A stretch of DNA of 64,000 nucleotides, from positions 128,104 through 192,103 of the forward strand of contig NZ_LMFV01000061.1 of NCBI RefSeq assembly GCF_001427285.1. Direction: 5' to 3'. A program made the position numbers and the translations under genes. Numbering within the stretch: the first letter of the stretch is position 1; each line of letters opens with the position of its first letter. The notes beneath the pieces were generated by a model. The model did no database searches. It was not told the origin of the DNA and saw only the letters and a program-made list of their open reading frames with translations. Shown here piece after piece: positions 1 to 11,381 of the stretch. This DNA comes from Mesorhizobium sp. Root552 (GTDB taxonomy: Bacteria; Pseudomonadota; Alphaproteobacteria; Rhizobiales; Rhizobiaceae).

Positions 1-1
1 T

Positions 2-697
2 CTTGTCACAACCGGCAAGCCGGATGCACAAGGCAAGCTGCAAGGCGCACTGGAGATCGCGCTCAAGCCAGGTTGGAAAACCTATTGGCGCGACCCCGGC
101 GACAGCGGTGTCCCTCCGCAGATCGGCGTCGGGCGCAGCAGTAATATCTCGACGGCCGTACTGGCCTATCCTGCTCCACAACGCCACGACGACGGCTACA
201 GCAAGTGGGCAGGCTACGACTACCCCGTCACCTTGCCCGTCGTATTCAAAGTTTCCTCTCCCAGTGAACCGGTGAAGATCGAGGCCGATGTTCTGCTTGG
301 CATCTGCGAAACGATCTGCATTCCAGTTCAGGCCAAATTTACCGTCGATCCGGACACCGACCCCGATAGTCAGGCGGACGCCGCAGTCGTCATGGCGGCG
401 CAAGCTGCGCTGCCGGCGCCGGCTCAGGCCGATTTCGGCATCGATGTGTTGCCGGGTGATCGGGAAACATTGGTTGTCGAGGCCAAAACTCCGGGCGACG
501 GTAAAGAAACAGACTTCTTCGTTGCTGGCGAACAGGGCTACATGTTCGGTACGCCGGTCAAAAGCGTGAAATCCGGCAAGACGGTGTTTTCCGTGACGAT
601 CCTCGACAGGCCGTCTGAAGCCCCGGTAGGCGAAGGACTGTTCTACACGCTGACGGATGACGGCGCTTCGGTCTCCGGCGTGCTGCCCTACCCATGA
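2..697 (+). CDS. DsbD-like protein-disulfide reductase domain protein (5' end missing)
   Basis: The gene enters from the left edge in frame 2 and ends at a TGA at 695-697, so about 231 C-terminal residues are visible. The visible part reads like the periplasmic N-terminal domain of DsbD-type proteins: a GWKTYWRDPGDSG stretch near the edge, then SKWAGYDYPVTLPV, then a CETICIPV segment with a Cys-x3-Cys pair that fits a redox-active site. No membrane segment follows, so this looks like the stand-alone periplasmic form rather than full-length DsbD with its transmembrane and thioredoxin domains. The family passes electrons to periplasmic thiol proteins, for example in cytochrome c maturation. The start and signal peptide lie outside the window. 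Confidence 0.75.
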   Translation, partial: LVTTGKPDAQGKLQGALEIALKPGWKTYWRDPGDSGVPPQIGVGRSSNISTAVLAYPAPQRHDDGYSKWAGYDYPVTLPVVFKVSSPSEPVKIEADVLLGICETICIPVQAKFTVDPDTDPDSQADAAVVMAAQAALPAPAQADFGIDVLPGDRETLVVEAKTPGDGKETDFFVAGEQGYMFGTPVKSVKSGKTVFSVTILDRPSEAPVGEGLFYTLTDDGASVSGVLPYP

Positions 698-819
698 TAG
701 ATTTGACGATTGCTGCCCTGTAACCAACGGGCTACAGCGTTTCATATCTGGATTAGAACACTCAATTTCTAAGGCGCCGAACCGCCCCCCTCTGAATTTC
801 CTGACAAGCGAGGACTGCA

Positions 820-1305
820 ATGACGATTTCCGTTGGCGACAAGCTGCCCGAAGCAACCTTCAAGACTATGACTGAGGACGGCGCAAAAAGCCTGACGACA
901 GCGGACATCTTCGCCGGCAAGAAAGTCGTGCTTTTCGGCGTCCCCGGCGCGTTCACGCCAACTTGCAGCAACAACCATCTTCCCGGTTATCTCGAGAACC
1001 ACGATGCCATCCTCGCGCGCGGCGCGGACACAATCGCCGTTGTTGCAGTCAACGACCATCATGTCATGGGTGCGTGGGCCCGCTTCACTGGCGGCGAAGG
1101 CAAGATCCTTTATCTTGCCGACGGAAATGCCCAGTTCATAAAGTCACTCGGCCTCGATGCCGACATGTCTGGCGGCGGCATGGGTCTGCGCTCGAAGCGG
1201 TTTTCGATGATCGTCGATGACGAACGGGTCACGACGATCAACCTCGAGGGAACGCCCGGTCAGGCGGTGGAATCGGGCGCAGCCCGGATTCTCGAACAGC
1301 TCTGA
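820..1305 (+). CDS. Peroxiredoxin, Prx5/AhpC-TSA type
   Basis: This 161-residue protein is a thiol peroxidase that reduces H2O2 and organic hydroperoxides. The peroxidatic cysteine sits in GAFTPTCSNNHLPGY (about residue 49), the PxxxTxxC signature of the Prx5 family, and the usual length is about 160 residues. The ATG at 820 follows AGCGAGGACTGCA, which contains a usable GAGG ribosome site. It is transcribed away from the DsbD-like gene and converges on rnhA; the two stops are only about 30 bases apart. A cytoplasmic location is likely because no signal peptide is seen. The reductant (glutaredoxin or thioredoxin) cannot be told from the sequence. Confidence 0.93.
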   Translation: MTISVGDKLPEATFKTMTEDGAKSLTTADIFAGKKVVLFGVPGAFTPTCSNNHLPGYLENHDAILARGADTIAVVAVNDHHVMGAWARFTGGEGKILYLADGNAQFIKSLGLDADMSGGGMGLRSKRFSMIVDDERVTTINLEGTPGQAVESGAARILEQL

Positions 1306-1334
1306 AGAATTGGACCCGTTTTGCTGCGGTCAGA

Positions 1335-1862
1335 TCAATAGCTCTGTGACGAGCGTTTCGGTTTCCTGGACGTCGAAGCGGTTGCCTTGCCGCTCGGTGT
1401 CGGCGTGGCCGCAGGTTTCATCGGCCCCTTCTTGAAGGGCGCCATGCCGGCCCGGGCGAGTTCGTCCGCGCGTTCGTTCTCCGGGTGGCCGGCGTGGCCC
1501 TTCACCCAGTGCCAAGTGACCTTGTGGCGCCTGCGGGCTTCATCCAGCGCCTGCCAAAGTTCGACATTCTTGACCGGCTTGTTATCGGCTGTCTTCCAGC
1601 CCCGCCGCTTCCAGCCTTCTATCCAGCTTGAAATGCCATCCTTGACGTAGCTGGAATCCGTATGAAGATCGACGGTGCAAGGCTCCTTCAACGCATTCAA
1701 CGCCGAGATCGCCGCCATCAATTCCATGCGGTTGTTGGTGGTCAGTTGCTCGCCACCCGACAGTTCACGGGTAGCGCCGTTGAAGCGCAGGATCGCACCC
1801 CATCCGCCAGGTCCCGGATTTCCGGAGCATGCTCCATCAGTGAAAATCTCGACGTTCTTCAC
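1335..1862 (-). CDS. rnhA: Ribonuclease HI
   Basis: RNase HI cuts the RNA strand of RNA-DNA hybrids, removing primers and R-loops. The acidic active site is intact: the first Asp in [14 protein letters not shown], the Glu in [10 protein letters not shown], the Asp in [11 protein letters not shown], and the Asp in [10 protein letters not shown] with the preceding HWVKGHAGH. The catalytic domain fills about residues 1-145. A basic, Thr/Ser/Pro-rich tail of about 25 residues follows and is probably disordered. The start is a GTG overlapping the thrB stop by 4 bases (GTGA), so translation is probably coupled to thrB. It is the last gene of the long minus-strand run that begins with the cytochrome oxidase genes. 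Confidence 0.96.
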   Translation of the reverse strand: MKNVEIFTDGACSGNPGPGGWGAILRFNGATRELSGGEQLTTNNRMELMAAISALNALKEPCTVDLHTDSSYVKDGISSWIEGWKRRGWKTADNKPVKNVELWQALDEARRRHKVTWHWVKGHAGHPENERADELARAGMAPFKKGPMKPAATPTPSGKATASTSRKPKRSSQSY

Positions 1863-2827
1863 GACGCCCTCAGCCCGTATTCGGCCGCCGAAGCGACATG
1901 GCGATGGAACCGCATGCGGCGCAGATATTCCAACGGGTCCTTCTTCACCACGAGGCTGCCTTCCGGCGTGTTCAGCCAGTCGTACAACCTTGTCAGCATG
2001 AAACGCAGCGCTGAACCTCGAGCCAGCATCGGCAGTGCTGCGGCCTCTTCCTGCGACAATGGCCGAACAGCCGTATATCCTCCGAGCAAAGCCATGCCCT
2101 TGGTGAGATTGAAGGAATTGTCCTTTTCAAAACACCACGCGTTGAGGCAGACGGCGACGTCATACGCCAACAGGTCGGTGCAGGCGAAATAGAAATCGAT
2201 CAACCCCGATAGCCGCTTGCCGAGAAAGAAGACGTTATCCGGGAAAAGATCGGCATGGATGACGCCGACCGGCAGGCTGGACGGCCAGTTGGTCTCGAAT
2301 TCGGCGAGATCGGCCTCGACTTCCGTGGCCAGGCCGGGTTCGACTTCATCGGCGCGGTCGCGCGCCTTTTCCCACAAGGGCCGCCAGCCGTCGATGGTAA
2401 GACCGTTCTTGCGCCGGAGTGGGAAATCCCGGCCGGCCAGATGCATCGCGGCAAGGGCGGCTCCCACCTCGCGGCAGTGCTCGACGTTTGGCCGACGCAT
2501 CCACATGCCTTCAAGGAAGGTCACGATAGCCGCCGGGCGCTCGGCCAGTTCCCCGATGATTTCGCCGTCGCTGCGCTTGACCGGCAATGGGCAGCGAATG
2601 CCCTTGTCGGAAAGATGCTGCATCAGCCCAAGGAAGAACGGCAGGTCGTCCCGGTTCACACGCTTCTCATAGAGCGTCAGGATGTATGCCGCGCTGGTGG
2701 CGTGCAGCAGGAAGTTCGAGTTCTCGACGCCCTCGGCAATACCCTTGTAAGACAGCAATTCGCCGATGTCGTATTTGGCGATGAACGCCGTCAGTTCGAC
2801 TTCGGAAATGTCGGTATAGACCGCCAT
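1859..2827 (-). CDS. thrB: Homoserine kinase (type II, APH-like)
   Basis: This 322-residue enzyme phosphorylates L-homoserine to O-phosphohomoserine in threonine synthesis. It belongs to the aminoglycoside-phosphotransferase fold, not the GHMP fold of E. coli ThrB. The marks are [15 protein letters not shown] near the N terminus, the catalytic [13 protein letters not shown] loop (about residues 190-202), and [10 protein letters not shown], the metal-binding Asp motif. Its length matches the usual 320 or so. It starts 3 bases after the ispH stop and overlaps rnhA by 4 bases, so the three genes are probably cotranscribed. Confidence 0.95.
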   Translation of the reverse strand: MAVYTDISEVELTAFIAKYDIGELLSYKGIAEGVENSNFLLHATSAAYILTLYEKRVNRDDLPFFLGLMQHLSDKGIRCPLPVKRSDGEIIGELAERPAAIVTFLEGMWMRRPNVEHCREVGAALAAMHLAGRDFPLRRKNGLTIDGWRPLWEKARDRADEVEPGLATEVEADLAEFETNWPSSLPVGVIHADLFPDNVFFLGKRLSGLIDFYFACTDLLAYDVAVCLNAWCFEKDNSFNLTKGMALLGGYTAVRPLSQEEAAALPMLARGSALRFMLTRLYDWLNTPEGSLVVKKDPLEYLRRMRFHRHVASAAEYGLRAS

Positions 2828-2830
2828 CGG

Positions 2831-3895
2831 CTAGCGTGTCCCGTTGACGAAAGCCATGTCGGCCTTGGTCAATTCGACATCGCGCAGAACGCGCATCACC
2901 GGGAAATCCTCCGTCTCCGTTGCCGTTACCGCGAGTTCGACGGATACCTCGAAACGCGCGCGAAACGCATCGATAATCTCATCGACGATGATCTCCGGAG
3001 CCGAAGCACCGGCTGAAAGCCCGATCGTAGAAATGCCTTCGATCTCTTGCCACGGAATATCCGTCGCGCGCTGGACCAGAAGCGACATGCGCGCGCCGGC
3101 CCGTTCCGCGACCTCGACCAGGCGACGCGAGTTGGACGAATTGGGAGCACCAACCACAAGATAAAGATCGGCACCCGAAGCCGTCTCTTTCACCGCCTCC
3201 TGCCGGTTCGTGGTGGCGTAGCAGATCGATTCCGCCGCAGGCGCCTGCAAAGCGGGAAAACGCTCCTGCAACGCCTCGATAACATGAGCCGTGTCCTCGA
3301 CCGACAACGTGGTCTGCGTGACGAAACCAAGCGCGTCGGGATCAGCCGGCTCGAAACTTCGCGCGTCGTCCGCCGTTTCGACCAGGGTAACCGCCCCGTC
3401 CGGCAACTGGCCCATCGTGCCGATCACTTCCGGATGTCCGGCATGGCCGATCAAAAGCACATGGCGGCCGAGGCGCTGGTGGCGCATGGCCTGCTTGTGG
3501 ACCTTCGAAACCAGAGGACAGGTGGCGTCGAGATAAAACAGGTTTCGCGCCACCGCATCGGCCGGAACAGACTTCGGCACACCATGGGCGGAGAACACCA
3601 CAGGGCAATGATGATGCTCGTCGGGGATTTCGGAAAGCTCTTCGATGAAGACCGCGCCGAGGTTCTGAAGCCCTTCGACCACGTAGCGGTTGTGCACGAT
3701 CTCGTGGCGCACATAGACGGGCGCGCCGTATTTCTTCAGGGCAAGCACCACGATCTGAATCGCCCGATCGACGCCAGCGCAAAACCCGCGCGGCTGGCAA
3801 AGCCTTATCGTCAACAGTGGCTTGGTCTCGGTCACGTCGGTCTCGGCCAGTCTCGTGTGCTGCATGAATTCCACATCATGTGTGAGGCCCGACAT
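2831..3895 (-). CDS. ispH: 4-hydroxy-3-methylbut-2-enyl diphosphate reductase
   Basis: IspH (LytB) makes isopentenyl and dimethylallyl diphosphate from HMBPP, the last step of the MEP pathway. The three cysteines that hold its iron-sulfur cluster are present: C39 in PRGFCAGV, C126 in [10 protein letters not shown], and C225 in ESICYATTN. The protein is 354 residues, with an N-terminal extension of about 28 residues before the conserved [10 protein letters not shown]; an internal start cannot be excluded. It sits between surf1 and thrB in the minus-strand run. dxs (15.9 kb) and ispE (54.0 kb) of the same pathway are also in the window. Confidence 0.97.
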   Translation of the reverse strand: MSGLTHDVEFMQHTRLAETDVTETKPLLTIRLCQPRGFCAGVDRAIQIVVLALKKYGAPVYVRHEIVHNRYVVEGLQNLGAVFIEELSEIPDEHHHCPVVFSAHGVPKSVPADAVARNLFYLDATCPLVSKVHKQAMRHQRLGRHVLLIGHAGHPEVIGTMGQLPDGAVTLVETADDARSFEPADPDALGFVTQTTLSVEDTAHVIEALQERFPALQAPAAESICYATTNRQEAVKETASGADLYLVVGAPNSSNSRRLVEVAERAGARMSLLVQRATDIPWQEIEGISTIGLSAGASAPEIIVDEIIDAFRARFEVSVELAVTATETEDFPVMRVLRDVELTKADMAFVNGTR

Positions 3896-3932
3896 GGGGC
3901 GTGCATGCCTGCCCTGTCAAGGTCGGTGGGTT

Positions 3933-4688
3933 TCACTCCACCTGTTTCGGCCGTCGCAGCGAAAAGAGCAGGACGCCAGCAAGCGCTGCCGCGAGGCCAT
4001 ACCAGGTGATGGCATATTGCAGATGGTTGTTGGGCAGGTCGATGAGAGTGACGCCGCCCATCGGCAGATGGCCGGGGTTGGGTGTCGCATCGGCATCGAT
4101 GAAGATCGGCACCAGTTGATAGTCTGCCGGAAGGCCGGCGCTCGCAGCCATGGCGTCGCGGTCTTTCCAATAGAAGATATTCTTCGCCGGATCGTTGTCC
4201 GGCAACATTCCCGACGGCTTCGCCGCAAGCGGGTTCCGGGCAAGACCGGTCACGGTCACAGCGCCCGCCATCTGGCCCTCGGGACGCTTGGCCGGGTCTT
4301 TCATGTCGTAAGGAACGAAACCGCGATTGATGAAAACAAAACGGCCATCGCCCAGCTTCAGGGGCGTAAAGACATCGAAGCCCGATTGGCCCTGCCAAGT
4401 GGTGAAGAAGTGGCGTTCAGCCTCATGCAGGAAGGTTCCGGTCACCGTGACCGGGACATAGTCAACGTCGCCATCCGCGGCGAACTTCCTCTCGACATCC
4501 GCCAGGGGCTGCGCCGGGGCGTGCATCCGCTGGTCGATGGTCTGAAGAATGGCTTCCTTCCAGTGCAGGCGCTGCACCTGCCAGGTTCCCAGCGCAAGAA
4601 GGATGGCGATGCCGGCCAAGCCCAGCACGAGCGCGGCAATGGTGCGGCGGCGCGAAGGTGCGCCAACCGATACTGGCTGACTTGTCAT
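3933..4688 (-). CDS. SURF1-family cytochrome oxidase biogenesis protein
   Basis: SURF1/Shy1 proteins help insert heme a into subunit I of aa3-type oxidase. The 251-residue product has the family's two membrane helices, one at about residues 17-36 (ALVLGLAGIAILLALGTWQV) and one near the C terminus (YAITWYGLAAALAGVLLFSL), enclosing a large periplasmic domain. The signature HLQYAITWYGLA is at the second helix. Its ATG overlaps the stop of the upstream DUF983 gene by 4 bases. The neighbours are oxidase subunit III and the CtaG and CtaB assembly genes, which agrees with the assignment. Confidence 0.94.
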   Translation of the reverse strand: MTSQPVSVGAPSRRRTIAALVLGLAGIAILLALGTWQVQRLHWKEAILQTIDQRMHAPAQPLADVERKFAADGDVDYVPVTVTGTFLHEAERHFFTTWQGQSGFDVFTPLKLGDGRFVFINRGFVPYDMKDPAKRPEGQMAGAVTVTGLARNPLAAKPSGMLPDNDPAKNIFYWKDRDAMAASAGLPADYQLVPIFIDADATPNPGHLPMGGVTLIDLPNNHLQYAITWYGLAAALAGVLLFSLRRPKQVE

Positions 4689-5080
4689 TGGCTTTTGTCC
4701 AGCCTGCCTTCAGCAGCCTTGTTGCGGTATTGCAGCGTCAGGAGCACGCCCTTGATCAATCTGAGGGCAGTCAGGCACAGGACAATAAGCAGCGGCACCC
4801 AGAGACTGAAGTGCAGCCACAGTGGCGGACTGTAGGATACTTCCACCCACAGCGCCAATCCGACCACAACAAAACCGATGATGAGAATGACGAACACCGC
4901 GGGACCGTCGCCAGCGTCCGCATATGAATAGTCCAGTCCGCAATTGCCGCAACCCGTGCCCACCGAAAGAAAGCCGGAAAACAGCCGCCCTTCACCGCAG
5001 CGCGGGCACCTGCCGGCAAGACCGGCCTGGATCGGATCGACGGGCGGCCAGATGGCCTTGTCCTCATTCATGGATGCCAT
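4685..5080 (-). CDS. DUF983 zinc-ribbon membrane protein
   Basis: This small membrane protein (131 residues from the ATG at 5080; another ATG lies at 5071 and a TTG at 5101) belongs to DUF983. An N-terminal CPRCGEG...CGNCG zinc ribbon is followed by two hydrophobic helices (VFVILIIGFVVVGLALWVEV and LWVPLLIVLCLTALRLI). The family is regularly found between oxidase subunit III and SURF1 in alphaproteobacteria, as here, which suggests a role in oxidase assembly. No biochemical function is established that I know of. Its stop overlaps the surf1 start. Confidence 0.88.
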   Translation of the reverse strand: MASMNEDKAIWPPVDPIQAGLAGRCPRCGEGRLFSGFLSVGTGCGNCGLDYSYADAGDGPAVFVILIIGFVVVGLALWVEVSYSPPLWLHFSLWVPLLIVLCLTALRLIKGVLLTLQYRNKAAEGRLDKSQ

Positions 5081-5155
5081 TCTACCAGCAAGCAGGCCCA
5101 AAAGATAAGGCGGCCACGTTGCCGCAGCCGCCTCATTTTACAATCGAAATCCGGA

Positions 5156-6040
5156 TCAGTGGCCGGCTGCGATAGTCGCTCCCGAAGATGCCCAGACATA
5201 GATCGAGGCAAATAGGAACAGCCAGACCACGTCAACGAAGTGCCAGTACCAGGCGGCGGCTTCGAAACCGAAATGCTGCTTGGGCGTGAAGTCGCCACGG
5301 ACCGCGCGGATCAGGCAGACGATCAGGAAGATCGTGCCGATCAGGACGTGGAAACCATGGAAGCCGGTGGCCATGAAGAAGGTCGCGCCGTAGATGGATT
5401 CCTTGAACGCAAACGGAGCGTGCATGTACTCGTATGCCTGCACGAAGCTGAACAGGACGCCGAGACCGACTGTCAGGGCGAGGCCGTTGATGAGGCCCTT
5501 GCGGTCGCCATGGATCAGCGCATGGTGCGCCCAGGTCACCGTCGTGCCGGAAAGCAGCAGGATGATGGTGTTGTAGAGCGGCAGGTGGAAGGGGTCGAGG
5601 ACTTCGATGCCCTTCGGCGGCCACACGCCACCGGTGAACTCGGTGCGGGCATACTGGTGCACCTCGTTGGGGAACAGGCTGGCGTCGAAGAAAGCCCAGA
5701 ACCACGCAACGAAGAACATCACCTCGGAGGCGATGAACATGATCATGCCGTAGCGCAGGTGCAGCGACACCACGCGCGTGTGGTGGCCCTCATGTGCTTC
5801 CTTGATGGTATCCGACCACCAGGAGAACATCGTGTAGAGAACGATCAGCAGGCCTATGAAGAATATCCACGGGGTCGCCATGTTCACACCGAACAGGTGG
5901 AACTCGTTACCCTTGAGGTACTGCATCCAGCCCACGCCACCAATCGCCATCACCAGCGCGCCGACCGAACCGATGAACGGCCACGGACTGGGATCGATGA
6001 TGTGGTAGTCGTGTTGCGGTTTAGCGTGCGCGTCTGCCAT
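5156..6040 (-). CDS. ctaE: Cytochrome c oxidase subunit III
   Basis: Subunit III of the aa3-type terminal oxidase, 294 residues with seven predicted membrane helices. Family signatures include [13 protein letters not shown] at the start, [19 protein letters not shown], the [17 protein letters not shown] loop, and the C-terminal [21 protein letters not shown] with the conserved HFVDVVW. It lies one base after the ctaG stop on the same strand, so it belongs to the oxidase operon. It acts in the cytoplasmic membrane and stabilises proton delivery to subunit I. Confidence 0.97.
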   Translation of the reverse strand: MADAHAKPQHDYHIIDPSPWPFIGSVGALVMAIGGVGWMQYLKGNEFHLFGVNMATPWIFFIGLLIVLYTMFSWWSDTIKEAHEGHHTRVVSLHLRYGMIMFIASEVMFFVAWFWAFFDASLFPNEVHQYARTEFTGGVWPPKGIEVLDPFHLPLYNTIILLLSGTTVTWAHHALIHGDRKGLINGLALTVGLGVLFSFVQAYEYMHAPFAFKESIYGATFFMATGFHGFHVLIGTIFLIVCLIRAVRGDFTPKQHFGFEAAAWYWHFVDVVWLFLFASIYVWASSGATIAAGH

Positions 6041-6041
6041 G

Positions 6042-6668
6042 TCAGCCCCCGAGTTTCCCTTCGGTATTCGAAACTGTCTTGCCGTCGTCCTCGACCGGTG
6101 CCGAGGCCACCGGCTTGTCTCCCTCAGTGGGGAACATCGTATAAGACAGCGTGATCGTCTTTACATCCTTCATTTCCGGCAAATCGACAATGTCGGGATC
6201 GACATAGAAGACCACCGGCATATCCAGCGTCTCGCCGGGCTTCAGCGTCGTATCGGTGAAGCAGAAGCATTCAACCTTGTTGAAATAGGCTCCGGCAAGA
6301 TCTGGCGTCACGTTGAACGTCGCACGGCCGGTCACCGGCTTGTCCGACAGATTTGTCGCGGTGTAGTGCGCCTGCGTCGTCTCACCGATCTTGATCGTGA
6401 CGGACCGCGCCACAGGCTCGAACTTCCACGGGATGCCGGCCGTGTTGGCGTCGAAACGGATGGTGATGTCCCGGTCCAGAATCCGGTCGGCATACTGCGT
6501 CGTGCGCTGCGTGGTGCCGCCGTAACCCGTTACCTGACAGAACAGCGAATAGAGCGGCACAGCCGCATAGGCCATTCCGACCATGCCGCCAAAAAATGCA
6601 ACGCAAACAGCAGCGACAACGCGATTGTTGTTTTGTTTTGCCCTGTCCATGTTCGGTTCGACGCTCAT
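6042..6668 (-). CDS. ctaG: Cytochrome c oxidase assembly protein CtaG (Cox11 family)
   Basis: CtaG/Cox11 delivers copper to the CuB site of oxidase subunit I. The start is the ATG at 6668 ([12 protein letters not shown]), preceded by GAGGAAGCG; the longer open frame back to 6770 overlaps the coxF-like gene and is not used here. The 208-residue product has a single N-terminal helix ([19 protein letters not shown]) and a periplasmic domain with the copper-binding CFC motif in [18 protein letters not shown] and the family motif MPVVFYVDP. It sits between the coxF-like gene and subunit III. Confidence 0.96.
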   Translation of the reverse strand: MSVEPNMDRAKQNNNRVVAAVCVAFFGGMVGMAYAAVPLYSLFCQVTGYGGTTQRTTQYADRILDRDITIRFDANTAGIPWKFEPVARSVTIKIGETTQAHYTATNLSDKPVTGRATFNVTPDLAGAYFNKVECFCFTDTTLKPGETLDMPVVFYVDPDIVDLPEMKDVKTITLSYTMFPTEGDKPVASAPVEDDGKTVSNTEGKLGG

Positions 6669-6675
6669 CGCTTCC

Positions 6676-6834
6676 TCACATTGGCCGGTTGAGGATGGCG
6701 GGACCAAACTTCGCAATGGTCGCAACGTAGAAAATAACGACAAGCGCGGCCAGTGCCAGTCCGATCGCAATGGAACGGTTGCGCCGGGCCTTCTTCTGGC
6801 GTTCGGTAAGGGCTACGTACTCGATCTCACCCAT
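6676..6834 (-). CDS. coxF: CoxF-like small membrane protein
   Basis: This 52-codon gene starts with an ATG at 6834, 6 bases below the ctaB stop, and ends 7 bases before ctaG. The product begins [20 protein letters not shown], a charged head, followed by one hydrophobic helix ([20 protein letters not shown]) and a short GPAILNRPM tail. Small proteins with a [18 protein letters not shown] core are found at this position in rhizobial oxidase operons and are usually called CoxF. A GGCGGAG lies upstream of the start. Function is unproven; position and single-helix topology suggest an assembly or structural role for the oxidase. Confidence 0.85.
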   Translation of the reverse strand: MGEIEYVALTERQKKARRNRSIAIGLALAALVVIFYVATIAKFGPAILNRPM

Positions 6835-6839
6835 CGCCG

Positions 6840-7784
6840 TCACACTCCGCCAAGGTTCAAGGCGTGTTCAACGAGACGATCACCGAGATAGACGGCAAAG
6901 ATCGCGAACAGATAGAGAAGCGAATAACCGAACAACGCCTTGGCTGGCTTCATTGTGCGGTCGGCGTCACCCATGCGCAGCACCTTCCAGGAATACCAGA
7001 CGAAGCCTGCTCCGAGCAGCAACGCGACGATACCGTAGACTGCAGTCGTATAGCCAAGGCCCCAGGGCAACACGCCTATCGGCGCCAGCACCAGCGCATA
7101 AGCGAATATCTGCCGGCGTGTCGATGCCTCGCCAGCGACGTTCGGCATCATCGGGACGCCGGCGCGCTGGTAGTCGTCGGATTTGAACAGGGCGAGCGCC
7201 CAGAAGTGCGGCGGCGTCCACAGGAAGATGATCAGGAACAGGATCACGCTTTCGAGACTGATCGAACCCGTCGCAGCAGCCCAGCCGATCATGGGCGGGA
7301 AAGCGCCGGCCGCGCCGCCGATGACGATGTTCTGCGGGGTCCAGCGCTTCAGCCACATCGTGTAGATGACGGCGTAGAAGAAAATGGTGAAGGCCAGCAG
7401 CGATGCGGAGAGCCAGTTGACCAGCACGCCGAGCGTCATCACGGAGAGCGCCGACAGGACAAGGCCGAAACTCAGCGCCTCGCCGGGCGTGACCCTGCCC
7501 GACGGCACCGGCCGGGTGGCGGTGCGGGTCATGACGGCATCGATATCGGCGTCATACCACATGTTGAGCGCACCCGAGGCGCCCGCACCGATGGCTATGG
7601 CAAGAATAGCGATCATGGCGATGAACGGATTGATCGCCACAGGCGCCGAAGCAAGGCCCACGAAGGCGGTGAACACCACCAGGGACATGACCCTCGGCTT
7701 CAAGAGTGCAAAGAAGTCGCCGGCCGTCGCTTCCGACATGCGGAAGGCCGTCTCCTCCATATGTGTTTCTTCAACCAGGGCCAT
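6840..7784 (-). CDS. ctaB: Protoheme IX farnesyltransferase (heme O synthase)
   Basis: CtaB/Cox10 attaches a farnesyl group to heme b, making heme O, the precursor of heme A for this oxidase. The 314-residue protein has the UbiA-superfamily architecture of about nine helices. The first prenyl-diphosphate site is [19 protein letters not shown] (about residues 73-91), and the second region is [13 protein letters not shown]. It sits between subunit I and coxF/ctaG. The ATG at 7784 is followed by another in-frame ATG at 7760, and either could start the protein. Confidence 0.97.
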   Translation of the reverse strand: MALVEETHMEETAFRMSEATAGDFFALLKPRVMSLVVFTAFVGLASAPVAINPFIAMIAILAIAIGAGASGALNMWYDADIDAVMTRTATRPVPSGRVTPGEALSFGLVLSALSVMTLGVLVNWLSASLLAFTIFFYAVIYTMWLKRWTPQNIVIGGAAGAFPPMIGWAAATGSISLESVILFLIIFLWTPPHFWALALFKSDDYQRAGVPMMPNVAGEASTRRQIFAYALVLAPIGVLPWGLGYTTAVYGIVALLLGAGFVWYSWKVLRMGDADRTMKPAKALFGYSLLYLFAIFAVYLGDRLVEHALNLGGV

Positions 7785-7862
7785 TCGTACTCAAAAGTCC
7801 AATCATTCCGTTTGGCCAAAACCGCCGGCGACCGCCGGCGATTTCGATCTCGATAACCCGCC

Positions 7863-9551
<1,689 letters not shown>

Positions 9552-9567
9552 TTAGGCCTGTGACGAA

Positions 9568-10449
9568 TTAGTTTCCGGCTGCCGCCACGTTCCGCTCGGC
9601 AGTGATTTCGGCGGTCAACGCCTTGTTCGCGCCGGGCAGGTCGCTCTTCGCGGCCGCGAGCCAGGTGTTGTACTGGTCCTCGGACACGACGCGAATGGCG
9701 ATCGGCATGAAGGCATGGTCCTTGCCGCACAGTTCGGAGCACTGGCCGTAGTAGAAGCCTTCCTTCTCGACCTTGAACCAAACCTCGTTGATGCGGCCGG
9801 GAACGGCGTCGGTCTTGATGCCGAAAGACGGCATCGCGAATGCATGGATGACATCTGCGGCGGTTACGAGAACGCGGACCATCGTGTTGGCAGGCACCAC
9901 CATCTCGTTGTCGACAGCGAGCAGGCGCGGGTAGACGACCCTGTCTTCCTTGCCGAGACCAGCCCGGTCCGCGTCGGCCAGAATGGCCGAGTTGAACGAA
10001 AGCGGATCTTCGGTCTGGTACTCGTAGTCCCAGTTCCACTGGTTGGCGGTAGCCTTGATCGTCAGCTTCGCTTCTTCAGGCGGGGTATACTGGTTGGTAA
10101 GCAGCTGGAACGAAGGAACGGCGATGAACAGCAGGATCAGGACCGGGCCGACGGTCCAGATCACCTCGATCAGCGTGTTGTGGCTGGTGCGCGAAGGGTT
10201 CGGGTTCACGCTCGCGCGGAACTTCACGATGCAATAGGCCAGAAGGAACAGGACCAGCAGAGTGATCGGGATAATGAACCAGAGCGTGTATTCCTCGAAC
10301 CACGTTATCTGGTGCATGATGTCGGTCGCGGCAGGCTGGAACCGCATTTCCCATTCCGCCGGCTGCGCCGCCTGGGCGGATGCCCCGGCAAGCAAAGTAG
10401 CGAAAGCGCTCAAGCCCCCTGCAACGATCTTTCTCATCGCCCTTATCAT
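9568..10449 (-). CDS. ctaC: Cytochrome c oxidase subunit II
   Basis: Subunit II receives electrons from cytochrome c at its CuA centre. The CuA ligands are all present near the C terminus in GQCSELCGKDHAFMPI, with the earlier His in IHAFAMPSFG. From the ATG at 10449 the product has 293 residues: a signal peptide (about MRKIVAGGLSAFATLLAGASAQA), two membrane helices, then the cupredoxin domain. The ATG is preceded by GAGGCAGGGGAG; a second ATG at 10437 is possible, and the longer frame to 10530 has no homology-like content. It is the first gene of the oxidase operon, so the promoter should lie between 10450 and about 10780. Confidence 0.96.
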   Translation of the reverse strand: MIRAMRKIVAGGLSAFATLLAGASAQAAQPAEWEMRFQPAATDIMHQITWFEEYTLWFIIPITLLVLFLLAYCIVKFRASVNPNPSRTSHNTLIEVIWTVGPVLILLFIAVPSFQLLTNQYTPPEEAKLTIKATANQWNWDYEYQTEDPLSFNSAILADADRAGLGKEDRVVYPRLLAVDNEMVVPANTMVRVLVTAADVIHAFAMPSFGIKTDAVPGRINEVWFKVEKEGFYYGQCSELCGKDHAFMPIAIRVVSEDQYNTWLAAAKSDLPGANKALTAEITAERNVAAAGN

Positions 10450-10781
10450 CTCCCCTGCCTCGCAGCGCGGCTGCGAGAATATCCAATGCGCGCCGGGACG
10501 GGAATCCCGGACACTCCGTTGCTGGTTCAAACCATACTCTTTGTTCTACCGCAAGGAAGGAGGTCCGCCAATCATGCGGCATTTTTGCGCGCAACCGGAT
10601 CGGGTCGCGGGCAGGAACCACCATGGCAAAATGAAGCCCGCGGGCCTGAGCGGCGGGTCGGCAGGCAAATTTCACTTGAAAAACCCCATTATCGCCGCAG
10701 TCAAAAGCAATTGAACGCGCTGGCGTCCTTTTCCTTGGCTTCGGCGCAGCTTAAAGTGCCGTGATTCGTAGTGGAGCCGTC

Positions 10782-11297
10782 ATGAACTCTTGGGTTTCGA
10801 GAACCTTGGCAAAGGTCATTTTTCTCGCCGCCTTGTTGTGCGCCGGCTCAAGCCTTGCCGCACAGCCGAGCGGCAGCGTTAAGTCCACCCACGGTGCGTG
10901 GTCGATCATCTGCGACACGCCTGCGGGTGCCAGCGCCGAACAATGCGTGATGATGCAGAACGTCGTCGCCGAGGATCGCCCCGAAATGGGGCTGTCGGTC
11001 GTCGTCTTGCGCACCGCCGACAACAAGGCGGAAATCCTGCGCGTCCTGGCGCCGCTAGGCGTCCTGCTCCCGAACGGCCTCGGTCTCAACGTAGACGGCA
11101 AGGATATCGGCCGCGCCTATTTCGTGCGCTGTTTCCAGGACGGCTGCTATGCCGAGGTCATCCTCGAAAAATCGTTGCTCGACACGCTGAAAACGGGCAC
11201 CGCGGCCACCTTCATCATCTTCCAGACGCCGGAAGAAGGCATCGGCATTCCAGTCGATCTCAAGGGTTTTGCAGACGGCTTCGCCGCCCTGCCCTGA
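10782..11297 (+). CDS. Invasion-associated locus B (IalB) family protein
   Basis: The 171-residue product starts at the ATG at 10782, with GGAG six bases upstream, and carries a Sec signal peptide (SRTLAKVIFLAALLCAGSSLAAQ). The mature part shows the IalB pattern: HGAWSIICDTPAGA, a cysteine in EQCVMMQ, then LPNGLGLNVDGKDIGRAYFVRCFQDGCYAEV with paired cysteines and an FQTPEEGIGIPVDLKGF ending. The family was named from Bartonella invasion work but is general in Hyphomicrobiales; the molecular function is unknown and a periplasmic location is expected. It is divergent from ctaC. Confidence 0.9.
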   Translation: MNSWVSRTLAKVIFLAALLCAGSSLAAQPSGSVKSTHGAWSIICDTPAGASAEQCVMMQNVVAEDRPEMGLSVVVLRTADNKAEILRVLAPLGVLLPNGLGLNVDGKDIGRAYFVRCFQDGCYAEVILEKSLLDTLKTGTAATFIIFQTPEEGIGIPVDLKGFADGFAALP

Positions 11298-11381
11298 CCG
11301 TCGTTTTATGCAAGGTGATTGCCGAGCGGCCCTTGCGCGCCTACATCGGGTGCAAAGATTTGCCTCGAAGGTAGCCGCGTC

